A DNA stretch of 64,000 nucleotides, from contig NZ_CP009428.1 in assembly GCF_000758725.1 (NCBI RefSeq), positions 1,116,001 to 1,180,000 of the forward strand. Direction: 5' to 3'. Positions 55,315 through 63,415 of this stretch are shown here, piece after piece. The position numbers were made by a program, and so were the translations under genes. Source of the stretch: Paenibacillus odorifer (GTDB taxonomy: Bacteria > Bacillota > Bacilli > Paenibacillales > Paenibacillaceae). Numbering within the stretch: the stretch's first letter is position 1; each line of letters opens with the position of its first letter. The notes under the pieces were generated by a model. The model searched no databases and was not told the DNA's origin. It was given only the letters and a program-made list of their open reading frames with translations.

Positions 55315-56304
55315 TTATCCCCGCAGAATCGCCTCAATTTGCTCTAGCTCTTCAGCGCTAAGCTCTGGGGCATTTAAGGAAGCGACGGCATCTTCAATCT
55401 GGCTTACCTTACTTGCGCCGATCAATGCAGAAGTTACTTTGCCTCCACGGAGTACCCAAGATAAAGCTAGCTGAGACATTTTTTGTCCACGTGCGGCAGC
55501 AATCTCGTTCAGTTTGCGAACCTTGCCGATCGCCTCTTCGGTAATGGCATTCTCAGACAGGAATACACTTGGGCCAGCGGCACGGGAATCAGGAGCGATT
55601 CCGTTTAGATAGCGATCGGTTAGTATGCCACCTTGTAGCGGGGAGAACACAATGGAGCCGATGCCTTCTTCAGACAATACATCCTGCAAGCCATCTTCAA
55701 TCCAGCGGGACATCATGGAATAGTTTGGCTGATGAATCAGGCATGGCGTGCCAAGTCGACGCAGAATTTGTGCCGCTTCGCGTGTTTGTTCAGGTCCGTA
55801 ATTCGAAATCCCGACATACAGCGCTTTACCTTGGCGTACCACGAGGTCCAGCGCAGCCATGGTTTCTTCCAGTGGTGTATTTGGATCTGGGCGGTGGTGA
55901 TAAAAAATATCAACATAATCCAGTCCCATACGTTTTAAGCTTTGATCTAGGCTGGAGACGAGATATTTTTTGGAGCCCCATTCACCATAAGGACCAGCCC
56001 ACATATAATATCCAGCTTTAGTCGAGATAACCATCTCATCACGATAAGGGGTCAGATCCTTTTTAAGAATTTGGCCAAAGCTTTCTTCGGCGGAGCCTGC
56101 GGGTGGACCGTAATTATTGGCAAGGTCAAAATGAGTGATTCCAAGATCAAAAGCTCTTCTTACCATGGCGCGGCCATTCTCAAATAAGTCGTTGCCGCCA
56201 AAGTTATGCCATAGACCAAGCGAGATCGCTGGCAGGAGTAGACCGCTCTTTCCGGTGCGATTATATTTCATATTGTCATATCTGGTAGCGCTTGCGTTAT
56301 ACAT
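55315..56304 (-). CDS. Aldo/keto reductase (YghZ-like, AKR14)
   Basis: A 329-residue NADPH-dependent TIM barrel. DLANNYGPPAGSAEESFG (Asp and Tyr of the tetrad), STKAGYYMW (Lys) and DIFYHHRPDPNTP (His) are the catalytic blocks, and IGASKVSQIEDAV the cofactor end. The YMWAGPYGEWGSKKYL insertion is characteristic of L-glyceraldehyde-3-phosphate reductase-like members, which detoxify aldehydes. AGGAGG precedes the start region. Confidence 0.92.
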   Translation of the reverse strand: MYNASATRYDNMKYNRTGKSGLLLPAISLGLWHNFGGNDLFENGRAMVRRAFDLGITHFDLANNYGPPAGSAEESFGQILKKDLTPYRDEMVISTKAGYYMWAGPYGEWGSKKYLVSSLDQSLKRMGLDYVDIFYHHRPDPNTPLEETMAALDLVVRQGKALYVGISNYGPEQTREAAQILRRLGTPCLIHQPNYSMMSRWIEDGLQDVLSEEGIGSIVFSPLQGGILTDRYLNGIAPDSRAAGPSVFLSENAITEEAIGKVRKLNEIAAARGQKMSQLALSWVLRGGKVTSALIGASKVSQIEDAVASLNAPELSAEELEQIEAILRG

Positions 56305-56398
56305 GATTTATTCCTCCTATAAACACTTATTACTTAGTAAGTTACGTCCTTATTGTAGCGAAAGATCGCGGACAAACGTATGTCAGCAAGGAAGGAGT

Positions 56399-57247
56399 TT
56401 ATAGTACAATGTCATTTTCGAGATGACGGCTACGGTATTCTTTTGGCGAACAACCTTTCACCTTCTTGAACATCCGCGAAAAGAGTAAGGGGTCCTGATA
56501 GCCTACAGAACGTGAGATTTCACCAATCGTGCATAGGGTCTCTGTCAGCAGCTCGCACGCCTTAGCGATGCGGAAATTTAATAGATACTGCTGTGGTGGC
56601 ATACCTATTGTCCGTTTGAACAAGGAGGATAAATATTTGCGATCCAGCTTAAGCGAAGAGGACATCATCTCAACCGAAATATTTTCACAATAATGTGTAT
56701 GCAAAAAGTGCAGGCATTGCTCGACGTAAATACTCTTTTGACGTGGTAGAGGAAGTACATCTGGAACTGCTGGCACCGCTCGAAGTAACAGAGAGAAGAA
56801 CTCATACATAATTGCTTTTAGAGGTAGATCCAGGCTGTCCGAAGCTTCAGCTGCTTGTGTCAGGAGCTCGTACAAATTAGGCATAAGCTGCTCATCCATT
56901 GGAAAGATCGGATGCTCAGGTGACAAGGCAGTTTTGGCTAAAATATAATCAACCTGCTCCCCGGTAAAAGCTACCCAAGAATAGGTCCATGGATTTGCTA
57001 TGTCTGCTGTGTAGGCAGTTACGATATGCGGATAGGTGAGAAAAGCTTGTCCTGGTTTAAGATAATGGGTCTGTTCACCCACAGTAACTTCACCTGTTCC
57101 TGTATGGATAAAATGTATCTTATATACGTCACGGACCCCAGGCCCAAAAAAATGCCCGGGAAGACACTGCTCCCGCCCCCAGTAATGGAGATGCAAGTCG
57201 GGATTGCCTCGGAAGGGACGCTCAGAATTATAGTTAAATATCGCCAT
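56399..57247 (-). CDS. AraC-family transcriptional regulator
   Basis: A 282-residue protein: an N-terminal cupin-type sensing domain (about 15-150) and a C-terminal pair of helix-turn-helix motifs (about 185-275; ISVEMMSSSLKLDRKYLSSL and GEISRSVGYQDPLLFSRMFK). The layout is that of sugar- or aldehyde-responsive AraC proteins. It lies 94 bases upstream of the aldo/keto reductase gene on the same strand and could control or be co-transcribed with it; the effector is unknown. Confidence 0.9.
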   Translation of the reverse strand: MAIFNYNSERPFRGNPDLHLHYWGREQCLPGHFFGPGVRDVYKIHFIHTGTGEVTVGEQTHYLKPGQAFLTYPHIVTAYTADIANPWTYSWVAFTGEQVDYILAKTALSPEHPIFPMDEQLMPNLYELLTQAAEASDSLDLPLKAIMYEFFSLLLRAVPAVPDVLPLPRQKSIYVEQCLHFLHTHYCENISVEMMSSSLKLDRKYLSSLFKRTIGMPPQQYLLNFRIAKACELLTETLCTIGEISRSVGYQDPLLFSRMFKKVKGCSPKEYRSRHLENDIVL

Positions 57248-57448
57248 GGATGATTCCTTCTCTTTCTTCTATAGAGTTGATCTAGGGTAGTTGTACCCGC
57301 TTACTTTTATTATACAGCATATTTTAGAAGGAATATTAACTCGGAATTGCAGGCAATTCAAAGATCGTAGTTTATCCTTGTCCAGTTTGGTTAAGTAAGC
57401 TATGAAGCTGAACGTATGAGCTAACTACATCAATAGGAGGTAATGGAG

Positions 57449-58000
57449 ATGAATAAGAGAATAGTGGGTGTCTTTGCTGCCGAATACGAAGCTTCGCGAG
57501 CTATTGAGGAGTTGAAGCGTCAGGGCTGTAGGACAGAGGATATTTCGATTATCGCGAGAAATAAAGCGGATGAGGAAACGCTTAGAGACGAGTCGGGAAC
57601 CGTGGCCCCGGAAGGTATGGCTACTGGTGCAGCTACTGGTGGCCTGCTGGGTGGAGTAACGGGGCTGCTGATGGGAATTGGCGCTTTGGCTATTCCTGGT
57701 ATTGGACCTATTATTGCAGCAGGACCTCTTGCGGCAACGCTTGCCGGAGCGGCGATAGGCGCAGGCAGTGGCGGGTTAGTCGGCGGGCTTATTGGCCTTG
57801 GCATTCCTGAAGAGGAAGCAGAGAGCTACGATAATTACGTGGATGAAGGTCATATTCTAGTAATGGTGGATGTGGAAGGCGAGCAGAAGGAGCAAGAAGT
57901 GAAACAAATCTTCGCAAAGTATAACAGCCTGAACGCAGAACGCTTTGAGAAAGTTGCTAATATAGATCCATTAGCGAGTGAGCGTATTGGAAATAAATAA
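57449..58000 (+). CDS. General stress protein 17M-like, glycine-rich membrane-associated
   Basis: A 183-residue protein. Residues about 1-45 (KRIVGVFAAEYEASRAIEEL) match the general-stress 17M-like N-domain seen in YflT/YsnF-type proteins. The centre (about 52-125) is a Gly/Ala-rich hydrophobic hairpin with GG and GxxxG repeats, followed by an acidic stretch and a DUF1269-like end. ATG 57449 is preferred to 57443 since AGGAGG lies eight bases before it. Biochemical function is not known. Confidence 0.82.
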   Translation: MNKRIVGVFAAEYEASRAIEELKRQGCRTEDISIIARNKADEETLRDESGTVAPEGMATGAATGGLLGGVTGLLMGIGALAIPGIGPIIAAGPLAATLAGAAIGAGSGGLVGGLIGLGIPEEEAESYDNYVDEGHILVMVDVEGEQKEQEVKQIFAKYNSLNAERFEKVANIDPLASERIGNK

Positions 58001-58029
58001 GAAGCAATTAGCATTCAGTGTAAAAAAAC

Positions 58030-58083
58030 AAAACAGGCTATCTCACTAGCAAAGGATACTGCTAGTGAGATAGCCTGTTTTTT
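58030..58083. terminator. Bidirectional terminator with 22-bp stem
   Basis: AAACAGGCTATCTCACTAGC (58031-58050) pairs perfectly with 58061-58080; the stem extends by one pair on each side. The loop is eight bases and T follows on both strands. Confidence 0.93.
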
Positions 58084-58089
58084 GTGGTT

Positions 58090-59085
58090 TTATAGAGACA
58101 CAGCATTTTGTCTAACGGTCTGCGCAGCCGGTATTTCTTTTCCTGGCAGGAAATGAATGCTGCGGATATAGCGGATTGTCCGGCTCTGTGCCCGCATGAT
58201 TACCGAATGTGTCTCCGCGCGTTCTTTGCCGATAAAACGGACACCGTTCAGGAATTCACCTGACGTTACACCCGTGGCGGCAAAGAGGACGTCGCCCGTG
58301 CCAACCATGTCTTCCATGTATAGCACTCGCGTTGGATTGGCAATTCCCATGCGTACACAGCGCTGCAGCTCTATGGGTCCATCCGGGAGCAATCTGCCCT
58401 GCATTTCACCACCAAGGCATTTCAGTGCAGCGGCAGCAAGAACACCTTCCGGTGCTCCACCGGAACCCATATATAAATCGACATCGCTGTCTGGTAGTGC
58501 AGCCGCAATAGCGCCAGCGACATCTCCGTGACCAAGCAGCTTAATTCGTACCCCGGCTTCACGCAGGCTATTAATCAGCTGCTCATGCCGTTTGCGATCC
58601 AGCACCATTACGGTTAACTCGGAGAGGGATTTGCCAGTGTAATGGCAGGCTTTTTGCAGAGTGATCTCTACAGGGTCCTCGAGTCTAAGCTTACCGGCAA
58701 GCTCGGGTCCGCAGGCTAACTTCTCCATATAAATGTCCGGGGCATGCAGCAGGCTGCCTTTATCTGCTATAGCAATAACAGATTGCGCATTATGCAGGCC
58801 GCAGGCAACAACCTCAGTTCCTTCGAGTGGATCGACGGCTACATCGACAGAGGGACCTTTTTGGTTCCCGACTTTCTCACCAATATAGAGCATTGGAGCA
58901 TCATCCATCTCTCCTTCACCAATCACAACAGTTCCGTCGATGGACACAGAATCGAACATGGAACGGATCGCAGTCGTGGCTGCATCATCTGCCGCATTTT
59001 TATCGCCCCGCCCAATCCAACGAGCCGAGGATAAAGCACCTAGTTCAGTTACCCGTACAATCTCAAGGGCCAGTTCGCGCTCCAT
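58090..59085 (-). CDS. glpX: Fructose-1,6-bisphosphatase, class II (GlpX)
   Basis: A 331-residue phosphatase of gluconeogenesis. The metal and substrate blocks GEGEMDDAPMLYIGE, AVDPLEGTEVVA and GSGGAPEGVLAAAAL are intact. It is the last gene of a minus-strand set with ccpN and yqfL, both regulators of gluconeogenesis, so co-regulation is likely. A terminator follows. Confidence 0.95.
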   Translation of the reverse strand: MERELALEIVRVTELGALSSARWIGRGDKNAADDAATTAIRSMFDSVSIDGTVVIGEGEMDDAPMLYIGEKVGNQKGPSVDVAVDPLEGTEVVACGLHNAQSVIAIADKGSLLHAPDIYMEKLACGPELAGKLRLEDPVEITLQKACHYTGKSLSELTVMVLDRKRHEQLINSLREAGVRIKLLGHGDVAGAIAAALPDSDVDLYMGSGGAPEGVLAAAALKCLGGEMQGRLLPDGPIELQRCVRMGIANPTRVLYMEDMVGTGDVLFAATGVTSGEFLNGVRFIGKERAETHSVIMRAQSRTIRYIRSIHFLPGKEIPAAQTVRQNAVSL

Positions 59086-59129
59086 TCTAATTCCCTCCAG
59101 TGCATTCTATATATTTTGTAAACTGAAAT

Positions 59130-59936
59130 TTAGATATAACCCATAATAATACCAGCGGTTTCTTCTATAGCCTTGTCAGTAATATCAATTACAGGACAGC
59201 CCAGCTTGTTGAACAATGAAGCGGCGTATTCCATCTCTTCGGTGATCCGCTCCAGACTTGCATATTGGGAGCCTGTCGGTAATCCGAGAACCTTAAGCCG
59301 CTCAGAGCGGACCTTCAGCATGTACTCGGGTTTCATGGTTAATCCGATAAGCCGGTTCGGCGGCAAGCTTAATAGTTCTTGTGGAGGACCAATCTCCGGG
59401 ATAATCGGATAGTTAACGACTTTTTTTCCTCTATGGGCTAAAAAGATGCTAAGCGGTGTCTTTGAAGTACGGGACATGCCCAGCAGAACGATATCGGCTT
59501 TGAGCATGGCACCCAGATCACGGCCGTCATCACAGGCGACGGTGAATTCTATAGCTTCTATGCGGCGGAAATAATTCTCGTCGAGCTGGTGGAGAAGACC
59601 CGGCCGCTGCTGAGGAGCATCGTCGAAGGTATCAATGAAGGCCTGCATCATAGGGCCCATGATATCAACGATCCGCAAATCAAGACGTACCGCTTCCTCG
59701 CGGATCATTTCTCTTAATTCTGGCTGCACTAATGTATAGGCGACAAAACCTTGATGCTGAGCTGCTTCTTCCATAAGCTTGCGTAGCTCGTCTTCATGCC
59801 TAATATTGCCGTATCTTTTAATGGTGACCTGCTGATTCTGAAATTGGTGAATAACGGCCTGCACGACAGCCTCTGCCGTATCTCCTATAGAATCCGAGCA
59901 TATCGTTATTAAGTTGGAAGATTGCTCGATGCTCAT
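59130..59936 (-). CDS. yqfL: Bifunctional kinase/phosphorylase regulating PPDK or PEP synthase (DUF299)
   Basis: A 268-residue DUF299 protein with the P-loop-like LGMSRTSKTPLSIFLAHRG at about 149-167 and an early CSDSIGDTAEAVVQAV. Such proteins add and remove phosphate on pyruvate phosphate dikinase or PEP synthase. It lies 12 bases after ccpN, the same order as B. subtilis ccpN-yqfL, where YqfL modulates CcpN activity. No dikinase gene is in the window. Confidence 0.93.
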   Translation of the reverse strand: MSIEQSSNLITICSDSIGDTAEAVVQAVIHQFQNQQVTIKRYGNIRHEDELRKLMEEAAQHQGFVAYTLVQPELREMIREEAVRLDLRIVDIMGPMMQAFIDTFDDAPQQRPGLLHQLDENYFRRIEAIEFTVACDDGRDLGAMLKADIVLLGMSRTSKTPLSIFLAHRGKKVVNYPIIPEIGPPQELLSLPPNRLIGLTMKPEYMLKVRSERLKVLGLPTGSQYASLERITEEMEYAASLFNKLGCPVIDITDKAIEETAGIIMGYI

Positions 59937-59948
59937 GGGTTCCTCCTG

Positions 59949-60593
59949 TTATCCTTTGGCTTCAAGTTCGAGGAGAAGTTTGATGATGGAGGTTTTTGTT
60001 AAACGTCCTACCACATCCAGTTTTGTACCGCCGTCTTCAGCAGCGCTGGGAACAACCACCGGCAAACTGTCTACCTCGTGAAAAATCATCTTATGTGCAG
60101 CTTCAAGCACCGGCTCATCCGGTGAAGTTGTGACCACTTTGGGCTGGCGCGTCATAACCATGCTTACGGGCATGGAGACTGCACCGGGGTTGCCCAAGGT
60201 TACCTTTAGGAAATCCTTACGTGAAGCAACGCCCGTGAGTTTACCCTCTTCGTCACAGATAATAAGAGTGCCTACATCTTGTAGAAAAAGCGTAACTACG
60301 GCATCTTGAATAGTTGTGGTCTCACGGATAACTATAGGTACACTTTGAATTTCTTTAACCATCGTTTCCTGCAGCAGATAACCGCTTCCCTGACGACTGG
60401 ATGATTTCAATCCTGGGAAGTACCCGACCTTCGGCTTGGCGTCGATATATTTGAGCATAACCAAAACAGACAGATCCGAGCGAATTGTAGGCCGGGTAAG
60501 ATTCAAACTTTCGGCAATCTGTTCGCCGGTAATCGGAGCTCTTTTGTTAACGATATCGATAATCTCTATTTGACGTGATGTCAGTTCGATCAC
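59949..60593 (-). CDS. ccpN: CcpN-type repressor of gluconeogenesis genes
   Basis: A 214-residue protein: N-terminal winged helix (about 1-60; IVNKRAPITGEQIAESLNL and TRPTIRSDLSVLVML) and a pair of CBS domains (about 75-210) that sense adenine nucleotides. In B. subtilis CcpN represses gapB and pckA during glycolysis. GTG 60593 is preferred because GTGGAGGGA lies just before it. Confidence 0.93.
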   Translation of the reverse strand: MIELTSRQIEIIDIVNKRAPITGEQIAESLNLTRPTIRSDLSVLVMLKYIDAKPKVGYFPGLKSSSRQGSGYLLQETMVKEIQSVPIVIRETTTIQDAVVTLFLQDVGTLIICDEEGKLTGVASRKDFLKVTLGNPGAVSMPVSMVMTRQPKVVTTSPDEPVLEAAHKMIFHEVDSLPVVVPSAAEDGGTKLDVVGRLTKTSIIKLLLELEAKG

Positions 60594-60748
60594 AATTCCC
60601 TCCACTTCCGATAAAAAAGGCATTCCTCTTTAGAAAAGAAGCGCCGTTAAGCGAATCCTCCTTTCATATATGAGTCATATTTAGCTGTGTTTAATTTAAC
60701 TTGTTTATATAATACGCAATAGTGGTCATAAATGCAATATATAGTACG

Positions 60749-61681
60749 TCATATATTTGATTTTTTTAACGCAACAGTGTTTATCTTCTTTTTTTGCAGT
60801 AATTGCTTTAAAGCATCAGCATTCACTAGGATTGTTCCGGCAATGATGGTGAACACTCCGAGAATTGTAATCCAAGATACGGACTCCTTGTAAAAGAAAA
60901 AGCCTACACCCACCGCAATCGGTGGAGAAATATAAAGCCAGGTAGAAGGAAACACTGGGTTGGTCTTAGCTACGAGCCAGTAGAATAAGGTATGGCCGAC
61001 CATGGAGCCGATAACTGTGAGATAGAGCAGTGAACCTGCTGTCTCGAATGAGAAGAGAAATGCAGGATGTACTTTTTCCGTGGCAAAAGAAAGAATGAAT
61101 AACAGTGCACCGCCATACATCATTTGAGCCGCATTCAGTGCGATCGGTGAGACTTCAGGTATACTGTTAATTACTTTTTTGGAGTAAATCGCACCTACAG
61201 CATAGCAACACTCTCCAATTAGGACTACAGCGCAACCGATGAGCCACAGTGGTGAAATATCAACGGCGAGATTGGGGAGAACCAGCAGCAGTACGCCAGT
61301 GAAGCCGATGATGCAGCCATATAGGGAGATGGCGGGTGCTTTTTGCCGAAGAATAGAGGTTTGGAGCAGCAGGATCATGATCGGTCCAGTGGCAGAGAGT
61401 ACAGCTGCAAGCCCTGAAGAAACATATTGTTCAGCCCAGTAGAGACCCGCGAAGGTGCCGAAGGTTAGAGCAGACCCGGTGAACAACATTTCTTTGCGCA
61501 ACAGCAAGGAGAAGCTGGCTTTTCGTTTCCAGACCATCCATAGGAATAGAACAGCGCCCGCGACAAAAAATCTTAAGCCCGCTGAAAAAAAAGGAGGCGC
61601 ACCGGCATCTACACCGATTTTGATAGCTAGAAAGGTCGTGCCGAAGATCAGACATACAAGTGCATAAGCAAATAAGATCAT
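60749..61681 (-). CDS. EamA/DMT-family transporter
   Basis: A 310-residue, ten-helix transporter with two EamA repeats (for example RFFVAGAVLFLWMVWKRK and YISPPIAVGVGFFFYKESVS). It is divergent from a MocR regulator, a pairing seen in B. subtilis ycxC-ycxD, and is the probable target of that regulator. An amino acid or amine is a likely cargo but is not shown by the sequence. The start follows AAGGGGAC. Confidence 0.9.
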   Translation of the reverse strand: MILFAYALVCLIFGTTFLAIKIGVDAGAPPFFSAGLRFFVAGAVLFLWMVWKRKASFSLLLRKEMLFTGSALTFGTFAGLYWAEQYVSSGLAAVLSATGPIMILLLQTSILRQKAPAISLYGCIIGFTGVLLLVLPNLAVDISPLWLIGCAVVLIGECCYAVGAIYSKKVINSIPEVSPIALNAAQMMYGGALLFILSFATEKVHPAFLFSFETAGSLLYLTVIGSMVGHTLFYWLVAKTNPVFPSTWLYISPPIAVGVGFFFYKESVSWITILGVFTIIAGTILVNADALKQLLQKKKINTVALKKSNI

Positions 61682-61762
61682 TTTGAAAGTCCCCTTTTGT
61701 GTGCTTTATAAAATATAAGAATTTATAAGCTGGCATTTTGTTAATCATATAGGGGAGTGGAC

Positions 61763-61792
61763 AGAACAGATTACCTTGAGTAGAACAGATTA
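61763..61792. promoter_or_regulatory. Direct-repeat operator for the MocR regulator
   Basis: AGAACAGATTA occurs at 61763-61773 and again at 61782-61792, 19 bases apart (near two helical turns), between the divergent genes. MocR/GabR/PdxR proteins typically bind direct repeats. Confidence 0.55.
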
Positions 61793-61847
61793 ATTCAGAA
61801 ATCGTGTACAATATGATTACTAGGTTGTTCGGAGAGGAGTTGGTCAG

Positions 61848-63257
61848 ATGAAAAAAGTTGTAGGAGCGGAGCATAATCATCCCTTGTTTCGGCAGGTCTA
61901 TGAATTTCTATTAAATCGCATGGAGCGAGGGGAGTGGGTCGCACATGATAAGCTTCCTTCTATACGGCTGCTGGCGGAGGAGCTTAAGGTACATCGACTG
62001 ACCGTATTCAAAGCGTACAGACGGTTGACGGAGGATGGAAAGGTTTATGTAAAAGATAAATCAGGATATTACGTGGCACCCATAATCTCGCTTCCTGCTA
62101 TTGAAGTAGGAGCCGCAGTATCGGCTTATGCGCTCACTAACCCGCTGTCTGATATTCAGAGAGTGCCAGTTAAGTATCAGTTCTCGCAGGCGCTGATTGA
62201 TCCGGGGCTGCTGCCGAATCTTTTTCTATCTGACTATGTCAAAAAAGTGTTCGATCTATATCCCAAGGTAATGGGAACGTATGCCTCGGTCCAGGGGGAT
62301 AACGAGCTGCGTGAGACGTTAAGCCACCATTTTCGGAAGCAACATCGGCTGCAGTTAACTTCGGAAGAACTGCTTATTACCTCGGGTGCGCAGCAGGCGA
62401 TCAATCTGATTGCCCGGGTTGTACTTGGTCCTCTGGATACAGTGCTTGTGGAGCGGCCTACTTATAGTGTTGCTATGGATATTTTTCGCCGGGAGGGGGC
62501 ACGGTTGGTTCCGGTAGAGATCACTCCGGAGGGATATGATCTGGAGGAAGTAGAAGCTTTGATGAAAAAGCATAAGCCGCGTATGTTCTACATTAATCCA
62601 ACGCATCACAATCCAACTGGATACACGGTACCTGTGCAACAACGCAAGCTGTTGGTAGAACTAGCCGAACGTTATCGCTGTTTACTGGTGGAGGATGACC
62701 CGTTCCGCGATATGTATTTTGATGAGGAGCCGCCGCCGCCCTTTTTTGCTTATGATACGGAGGGGTGGGTGATCTATATCAGCAGCTTCAGTAAATATGT
62801 AGCCCCTGGCTTACGAATCTGTGCGGTGGCTTGCCGATATCCATTTATGGAGCGTCTAATCACGGCCAAATCACTCGCGGACAATGGCACTCCGCTGCTG
62901 AATCAAAAAATATTTCTACATTACTACACCTCCCCACGCTTGCAACAGCATCTCGGTAAGCTGCGCATTGCGCTTCAAGTGCATAAGGAAATCGTAGAAG
63001 AGGAGCTGGCGGGTACTGGCTGGGAATGGACGACTCCGCAAGGCGGATTAAATCTATGGGTGAAACTACCGGAGCATCTTACGATGGATCACCTGTTTGC
63101 TTCAAGTATGGCGCAGTCGATCGCTTTTGTTCCTGGGGAGTTATTTGATCCACTGGGGGAAATGAAGTCAAGGCTTCGCCTAAGTTATTCCTTTGCAAGC
63201 GAAGGGGTGCTACGCGAAGGAATACAGCGTTTGATTGGGATCGCGCACAGTTTGTGA
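61848..63257 (+). CDS. MocR-family regulator (GntR helix-turn-helix plus aminotransferase fold)
   Basis: A 469-residue protein. Winged helix at about 10-80 (DKLPSIRLLAEELKVHRLTV and TEDGKVYVKDKSGYYV), then a class I aminotransferase domain (about 110-465) with SGAQQAINLIARVV, INPTHHNPTGYTVP, VEDDPFRDMYFD and the PLP-lysine in ISSFSKYVAPGLR. These proteins use PLP adducts as effector signals. GGAGAGGAG precedes the ATG. The divergent EamA transporter gene is the likely target. Confidence 0.93.
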   Translation: MKKVVGAEHNHPLFRQVYEFLLNRMERGEWVAHDKLPSIRLLAEELKVHRLTVFKAYRRLTEDGKVYVKDKSGYYVAPIISLPAIEVGAAVSAYALTNPLSDIQRVPVKYQFSQALIDPGLLPNLFLSDYVKKVFDLYPKVMGTYASVQGDNELRETLSHHFRKQHRLQLTSEELLITSGAQQAINLIARVVLGPLDTVLVERPTYSVAMDIFRREGARLVPVEITPEGYDLEEVEALMKKHKPRMFYINPTHHNPTGYTVPVQQRKLLVELAERYRCLLVEDDPFRDMYFDEEPPPPFFAYDTEGWVIYISSFSKYVAPGLRICAVACRYPFMERLITAKSLADNGTPLLNQKIFLHYYTSPRLQQHLGKLRIALQVHKEIVEEELAGTGWEWTTPQGGLNLWVKLPEHLTMDHLFASSMAQSIAFVPGELFDPLGEMKSRLRLSYSFASEGVLREGIQRLIGIAHSL

Positions 63258-63361
63258 GTGGGTACAGCAGGTATGGGGGATTAATGAAGAGGATATGAGG
63301 AGTTTAAGAAGATTAGAGGAATTGCTACCGGATAAACTTGTATCACTTGTTTGGGAATTCC

Positions 63362-63388
63362 TGTAACACTTTCCACGTTTGCTCCGTC
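63362..63388 (+). promoter_or_regulatory. Possible ECF-type promoter
   Basis: TGTAAC (63362-63367), a 17-base spacer, CGTC (63385-63388), similar to ECF sigma promoters (TGAAAC/CGTC). It lies 28 bases before the last gene. Confidence 0.35.
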
Positions 63389-63415
63389 TGTAAGGTAAAG
63401 AAGGGGGTTATCAAA

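Noticed and set aside
57360..57400. Sigma-B promoter before the stress protein gene
   Set aside because: GTTTAT-N13-GGTTAA is only a loose match to GTTT/GGGTAT and the family does not require sigma-B; not strong enough to list.
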